This document shows positions 15,970-19,261 of a stretch of DNA of 19,261 nucleotides, piece after piece. The first letter of the stretch is position 1; each line of letters opens with the position of its first letter. The notes beneath the pieces were generated by a model. That model made no database searches. It was given only the letters and a program-made list of their open reading frames with translations, and had not been told where the DNA came from. The position numbers were made by a program, and so were the translations under genes. The stretch comes from Bacteroidales bacterium M6 (GTDB lineage Bacteria; Bacteroidota; Bacteroidia; Bacteroidales; Muribaculaceae), in NCBI GenBank assembly GCA_001689485.1, contig LUJQ01000058.1, forward strand, positions 1-19,261, read 5' to 3'.

Positions 15970-17475
15970 ATGTTTTCCAATATACTTATTTATTTCGTGA
16001 TAATCCCGTTGCTGATGCTCGGCGGATTTTTCCTCTGCCGCGACATCAAGCAGATACGTGCGGTTGCCGTGACAGGCTCTACGTTGCTCGTAGCCCTGTC
16101 CGTGTGGTTGCTGGTGGATTATCTGGCGCTCCGTGCTGCCGGTGAACAGGCGGAGATGCTTTTCACAGACTCCTGGACATGGTTCGGCCCGTTGAATATC
16201 AATCTCGCGGTCGGTGTCGACGGTGTGTCAATCGCCATGCTTATCCTTTCGTCGATAATCGTGTTTGCCGGTTCGTTCGCATCGTGGAAGATTGACGATG
16301 CACGCCACTTCTTCATGTGGCTGCTGCTGCTCTCCACCGGTGTGTTCGGATTCTTTATCACTGTGGACCTTTTCACGATGTTCATGTTCTATGAGGTGGC
16401 CCTTATCCCGATGTATCTTCTCATCGGTGTGTGGGGTACCGGGCGCAAGGAATATTCGGCCATGAAGCTTACCCTTATGCTTATGGGTGGATCGGCCTTC
16501 TTGATGCTCAGCCTCATCGGCATATATTATCATTCGGCACCCGAAGGTGGCGAGCTTACATGGAATATTCTTGAAATCTCCAAGAATGCCTCGATTTCGA
16601 CAGGGTGGCAGTATTTCCTCTTCCCCATGTGTTTCGTGGGTTTCGGTGTGCTCGGTGCCATGTTCCCCTTCCACACCTGGAGCCCCGACGGTCATGCCTG
16701 CGCCCCGACTGCGGTGTCGATGCTTCATGCGGGTGTGCTTATGAAGCTGGGTGGTTACGGTTGCTTCCGTGTGGCCATGTACCTTATGCCTGAGGCTGCC
16801 AACGACCTTGCTTGGATATTCCTTATCCTTACAGGTATCTCGGTGGTTTACGGCGCGTTTTCGGCCTGTGTGCAGACCGACCTCAAATACATCAACGCAT
16901 ACTCGTCGGTGTCGCACTGCGGCATGGTGCTTTTTGCAATCCTGATGATTAACACAACGGCGCTGACCGGTGCAATCATGCAGATGCTTTCGCATGGTTT
17001 GATGACGGCCCTGTTCTTTGCGTTAATCGGTATGATTTACGGACGTACACACACACGCGACATCCGCCTGATGGGTGGCCTTATGAAGATAATGCCGTTC
17101 CTGGGTGTGGGATACGTGATTGCCGGTATGGCATCGCTCGGTCTGCCGGGTCTTAGCGGTTTCGTTGCCGAGATGACAATTTTCGTCGGCTCGTTCGAAC
17201 ATACCGACATGTTCCACCGTGTGTTCACCATCGTGGCTTGTTCGTCGATTGTGATTACGGCGGTGTACATCCTCCGCGTTGTCGGCAAGCTGCTTTTCGG
17301 CCCTGTCCAGGACGAACATCACCTGCAGCTGACCGATGCCACATGGTGGGAACGCCTGTCGACCATCACCCTTATCGTGAGTGTGGCTGCAATAGGTTGC
17401 TTCCCCAACTTCTTTGAGTCGTTAATCAAGTTCACCTTCAGCCCGGAAATTTTCCGCGCAATCGGACTGAACTAA
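15970..17475 (+). CDS. nuoM: NADH-quinone oxidoreductase subunit M (antiporter-like)
   Basis: NuoM is the middle antiporter-like proton-pumping subunit. The 501-residue product has E142 in MFYEVALIPMYLLIG (E. coli E144), K259 in AGVLMKLGGYG (E. coli K265) and a Glu in GFVAEMTIFVGSF (E. coli E407). The segment FGVLGAMFPFHTWSPDGH reads Leu228 where E. coli has the central Lys234 (AVKVPMFPFH), so the usual TM7 lysine seems absent. NuoL and NuoN here keep theirs. This may be normal for the lineage. Length is typical. It lies 41 bases after nuoL. Confidence 0.96.
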   Translation: MFSNILIYFVIIPLLMLGGFFLCRDIKQIRAVAVTGSTLLVALSVWLLVDYLALRAAGEQAEMLFTDSWTWFGPLNINLAVGVDGVSIAMLILSSIIVFAGSFASWKIDDARHFFMWLLLLSTGVFGFFITVDLFTMFMFYEVALIPMYLLIGVWGTGRKEYSAMKLTLMLMGGSAFLMLSLIGIYYHSAPEGGELTWNILEISKNASISTGWQYFLFPMCFVGFGVLGAMFPFHTWSPDGHACAPTAVSMLHAGVLMKLGGYGCFRVAMYLMPEAANDLAWIFLILTGISVVYGAFSACVQTDLKYINAYSSVSHCGMVLFAILMINTTALTGAIMQMLSHGLMTALFFALIGMIYGRTHTRDIRLMGGLMKIMPFLGVGYVIAGMASLGLPGLSGFVAEMTIFVGSFEHTDMFHRVFTIVACSSIVITAVYILRVVGKLLFGPVQDEHHLQLTDATWWERLSTITLIVSVAAIGCFPNFFESLIKFTFSPEIFRAIGLN

Positions 17476-17503
17476 TCTGAATCTCCTTAGATAGAAAGAA
17501 ACA

Positions 17504-18970
17504 ATGGATTATTCACAATTTCTTGCAATGCGACAGGAGATCGGCCTGCTGATTGTTTTCCTGTTGGTGTTTCTTTATGACACGTTCATGCCTAAAAAGG
17601 CTCTTAACGCCACAGCCGGGTTCACCACGGTGTTGTTCCTGATGTTTACAGTGGCAAGCTTCATCTGGGGCAACAGCGGCGAAATAGACGCCTTTGCGGG
17701 GATGTATAACACATCGCCTGTATGCTCGATGATTAAGAACATATTGAATGTGGGCGTGCTGATCGTGCTCATCCAGTCGTGCCGCTGGGCAAACGGCGAG
17801 CTGATGATTATGCGCCGCGGCGAGTTCTACGAATTGTTGCTTGTAACGCTGTTCGGTATGTATCTCATGATTTCGTCGCGTCACTTCCTGCTGTTTGTCA
17901 TCGGCCTTGAAAGCGCCTCGCTTCCGTTGGCTGCTATGGTGGCTATGGATAAGAACCGTTATGAAAGCCATGAGGCTGCCATCAAGTACATGCTTACAGC
18001 TGTGTTCTCGTCGGCAGTGTTTATGATGGGTCTCTCGTTTGTCTATGGTTTGGCAGGTTCGCTTTATTTCAACGATATCGCCCTGCAGCTCGGCACCCAG
18101 ACCGATACGTTGCTCGTTGTAGCGCTCGCATTCGTGATTTCGGGTGTAGGTTTCAAGCTGTCGCTTGTGCCTTTCCACCTTTGGACTGCCGATGTTTACC
18201 AGGGTGCGCCCACTTCCGTCACCTCCTATCTGTCAGTAATCTCAAAGGGGGCAGCCGCATTTGCCTTTATGGTGATATTGGTGCAGGTGTTCGGCCAGTT
18301 CTATTCCGGCGCATGGGAATGGATGCTTTATGCTCTGATTATCCTTACCATCACTATCGGTAACCTTTTTGCAGTGCGTCAGAAGAATATGAAGCGCTTC
18401 CTTGCGTTCTCGTCGATTTCACAGGCCGGTTATATTATGCTCGGCATAGTGGGTTGTAACGAGATGGGTATGGCCGCTATGATGTACTACATCCTTGTTT
18501 ACATATTCTCCAACCTCGCTGCATTCGGCGTTATCGGGGCGATAGAGAACCAGACTGGCAAGGTTTCGATGACTGACTATAACGGGCTGTCGAAAACCAA
18601 TCCCTGGCTGGCTTGCGCCATGATGCTTGCCATGTTCTCACTGGCAGGTATCCCCCCGTTTGCAGGATTCTTCAGCAAGTTCTTCATTTTTACCTCGGCT
18701 ATCAACCAAGGTTCTGTAGCAATCTATATCCTGGTACTCATCGCATTGATTAACACCATTATATCGCTCTACTACTATCTGTTGGTTGTAAAGGCCATGT
18801 ATATCTCACCCGAAGAACCGCAGATTCCCGCATTCCGTTCGGCTTGCACCGAACGCCTGGGGTTGTGGATATGCGTAGGCGGCATTGTGGCTCTCGGTAT
18901 CGTAAGCTTCTTCTACGACACAATCCTTGAAGCTTCTGCCTCTACCGGCATCTTCGCCTTCATAGGATAA
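17504..18970 (+). CDS. nuoN: NADH-quinone oxidoreductase subunit N (antiporter-like)
   Basis: NuoN is the antiporter-like subunit nearest NuoK in the membrane arm. The 488-residue product has E136 in IGLESASLPL, K218 in GVGFKLSLVPFHLW and K248 in VISKGAAAF, equivalent to E. coli E133, K217 and K247. The GIPPFAGFFSKFFIF segment in the second half is typical of the family. Length is normal (about 460-490). It has an A-rich leader, begins 28 bases after nuoM and is the last gene of the operon. A strong terminator follows the stop codon by 26 bases. Confidence 0.96.
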   Translation: MDYSQFLAMRQEIGLLIVFLLVFLYDTFMPKKALNATAGFTTVLFLMFTVASFIWGNSGEIDAFAGMYNTSPVCSMIKNILNVGVLIVLIQSCRWANGELMIMRRGEFYELLLVTLFGMYLMISSRHFLLFVIGLESASLPLAAMVAMDKNRYESHEAAIKYMLTAVFSSAVFMMGLSFVYGLAGSLYFNDIALQLGTQTDTLLVVALAFVISGVGFKLSLVPFHLWTADVYQGAPTSVTSYLSVISKGAAAFAFMVILVQVFGQFYSGAWEWMLYALIILTITIGNLFAVRQKNMKRFLAFSSISQAGYIMLGIVGCNEMGMAAMMYYILVYIFSNLAAFGVIGAIENQTGKVSMTDYNGLSKTNPWLACAMMLAMFSLAGIPPFAGFFSKFFIFTSAINQGSVAIYILVLIALINTIISLYYYLLVVKAMYISPEEPQIPAFRSACTERLGLWICVGGIVALGIVSFFYDTILEASASTGIFAFIG

Positions 18971-18996
18971 GTTGCGCTGAGGTTTTTTAATGTAGC

Positions 18997-19050
18997 TACT
19001 ACAAAACACTGCGGTGAGCCGATTTCGGCTCACCGCAGTGTTTTGTAGTA
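18997..19050 (+). terminator. Strong intrinsic terminator, probably bidirectional, closing the operon
   Basis: The arms at 18997-19021 and 19026-19050 form a perfect 25-bp stem with a four-base loop. The GC-rich core (GCGGTGAGCCG) is flanked by AAAACA on the left and TGTTTT on the right. Each strand therefore reads a GC stem followed by a T-rich run, the pattern of a bidirectional terminator. It ends the nuo-atp transcript and insulates the next gene. A small palindrome (18991-19003) overlaps its left foot. Confidence 0.88.
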
Positions 19051-19156
19051 TTATGATGAGATTGTATGCAAGAATAGGTGTTTGTGCAAGGCTGTATGTA
19101 TTCCTCGTTATGCCTCTGCTGTGAATTATGATGAGGGAACATTGGCATGAGGATAT

Positions 19157-19185
19157 AATAAGTAAGTCATGAAAATTATTACGCA
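19157..19185. repeat. Right arm of the perfect 29-bp inverted repeat
   Basis: This is the exact reverse complement of positions 1-29; the match fails at 19156. The arm spans an ATG at 19169 and ends on the first base of the ATG at 19185, so it overlaps the start region of the gene at the window end. Because the left arm stops at the window edge, the repeat could extend into that gene. Confidence 0.9.
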
Positions 19186-19261
19186 TGAAAGGTATAATCC
19201 GGCTTTATATTGTCTGCGGCATCCTTTCGCCGCTTTTTGTCCTCATCTTCAGTCGTGTAGC
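19185..19261 (+). CDS. Start of an unidentified membrane or exported protein, cut by the window end
   Basis: From ATG 19185, 25 codons are open to the window end. They encode a short basic start (MKGIIR) followed by a hydrophobic stretch (LYIVCGILSPLFVLIF), as in a signal peptide or first membrane helix. A second ATG at 19169 opens another frame that also runs to the end, but its product is not hydrophobic and looks less like a real N-terminus. Too little is present to name the protein. It lies downstream of the terminator and so should have its own promoter, which I could not identify. Confidence 0.4.
   Translation, partial: MKGIIRLYIVCGILSPLFVLIFSRV

Noticed and set aside
1..19261. CRISPR array, tRNA or rRNA genes, insertion sequence or phage genes
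   Set aside because: I saw no regularly spaced repeats, cloverleaf sequence, rRNA motif, transposase or phage protein on either strand.

Overview
The window is an energy-metabolism locus of a Bacteroidota organism, most likely order Bacteroidales; a gut Muribaculaceae-like lineage is my impression and is not provable from here. The signs are: a NuoC-NuoD fusion; a complex I cluster with no nuoE, nuoF or nuoG; a 77-residue AtpC that has only the beta-sandwich domain; an AtpB with a signal peptide and a long extra N-terminal domain; A-rich rather than Shine-Dalgarno leaders on most genes; and a possible TAnnTTTG promoter element. A secreted protein at the left end looks like the GLPGLI family, which is common in this phylum.

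Layout. Positions 1-103 hold a non-coding leader that starts with one arm of a perfect 29-bp inverted repeat. Positions 104-496 encode a small secreted protein that looks like an internally deleted GLPGLI-family member. Positions 497-875 are non-coding, with hairpins and a candidate promoter. From 876 to 18970 a single-strand block of 18 genes follows: nuoA, nuoB, nuoCD and nuoH; then a complete F1Fo ATP synthase set, atpD, atpC, atpB, atpE, atpF, atpH, atpA and atpG; then nuoI, nuoJ, nuoK, nuoL, nuoM and nuoN. A very strong 25-bp-stem hairpin at 18997-19050 closes the block. The last 77 bases begin another gene on the same strand, and the second arm of the 29-bp repeat overlaps its start.

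How the genes work together. The nuo genes encode an 11-subunit-type complex I: a quinone-reducing arm (B, CD, I) and a proton-pumping membrane arm (A, H, J, K, L, M, N). It has no NADH-oxidising module, so its electron donor is not visible here. The atp genes encode the proton-driven ATP synthase, whose c subunit lacks the known Na+ signature. The striking feature is that the whole atp set sits inside the nuo set, between nuoH and nuoI, with no visible terminator at either junction. The machine that makes the proton gradient and the machine that spends it therefore look like one transcription unit. Hairpins between the atp genes, the strongest just after atpE, may tune the unequal subunit amounts.

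The other points of interest are the inverted repeat bracketing the whole locus, a roughly 104-residue Ala/Lys-rich tail on NuoI, a missing transmembrane lysine in NuoM, a His-rich AtpB tail and the absence of atpI.
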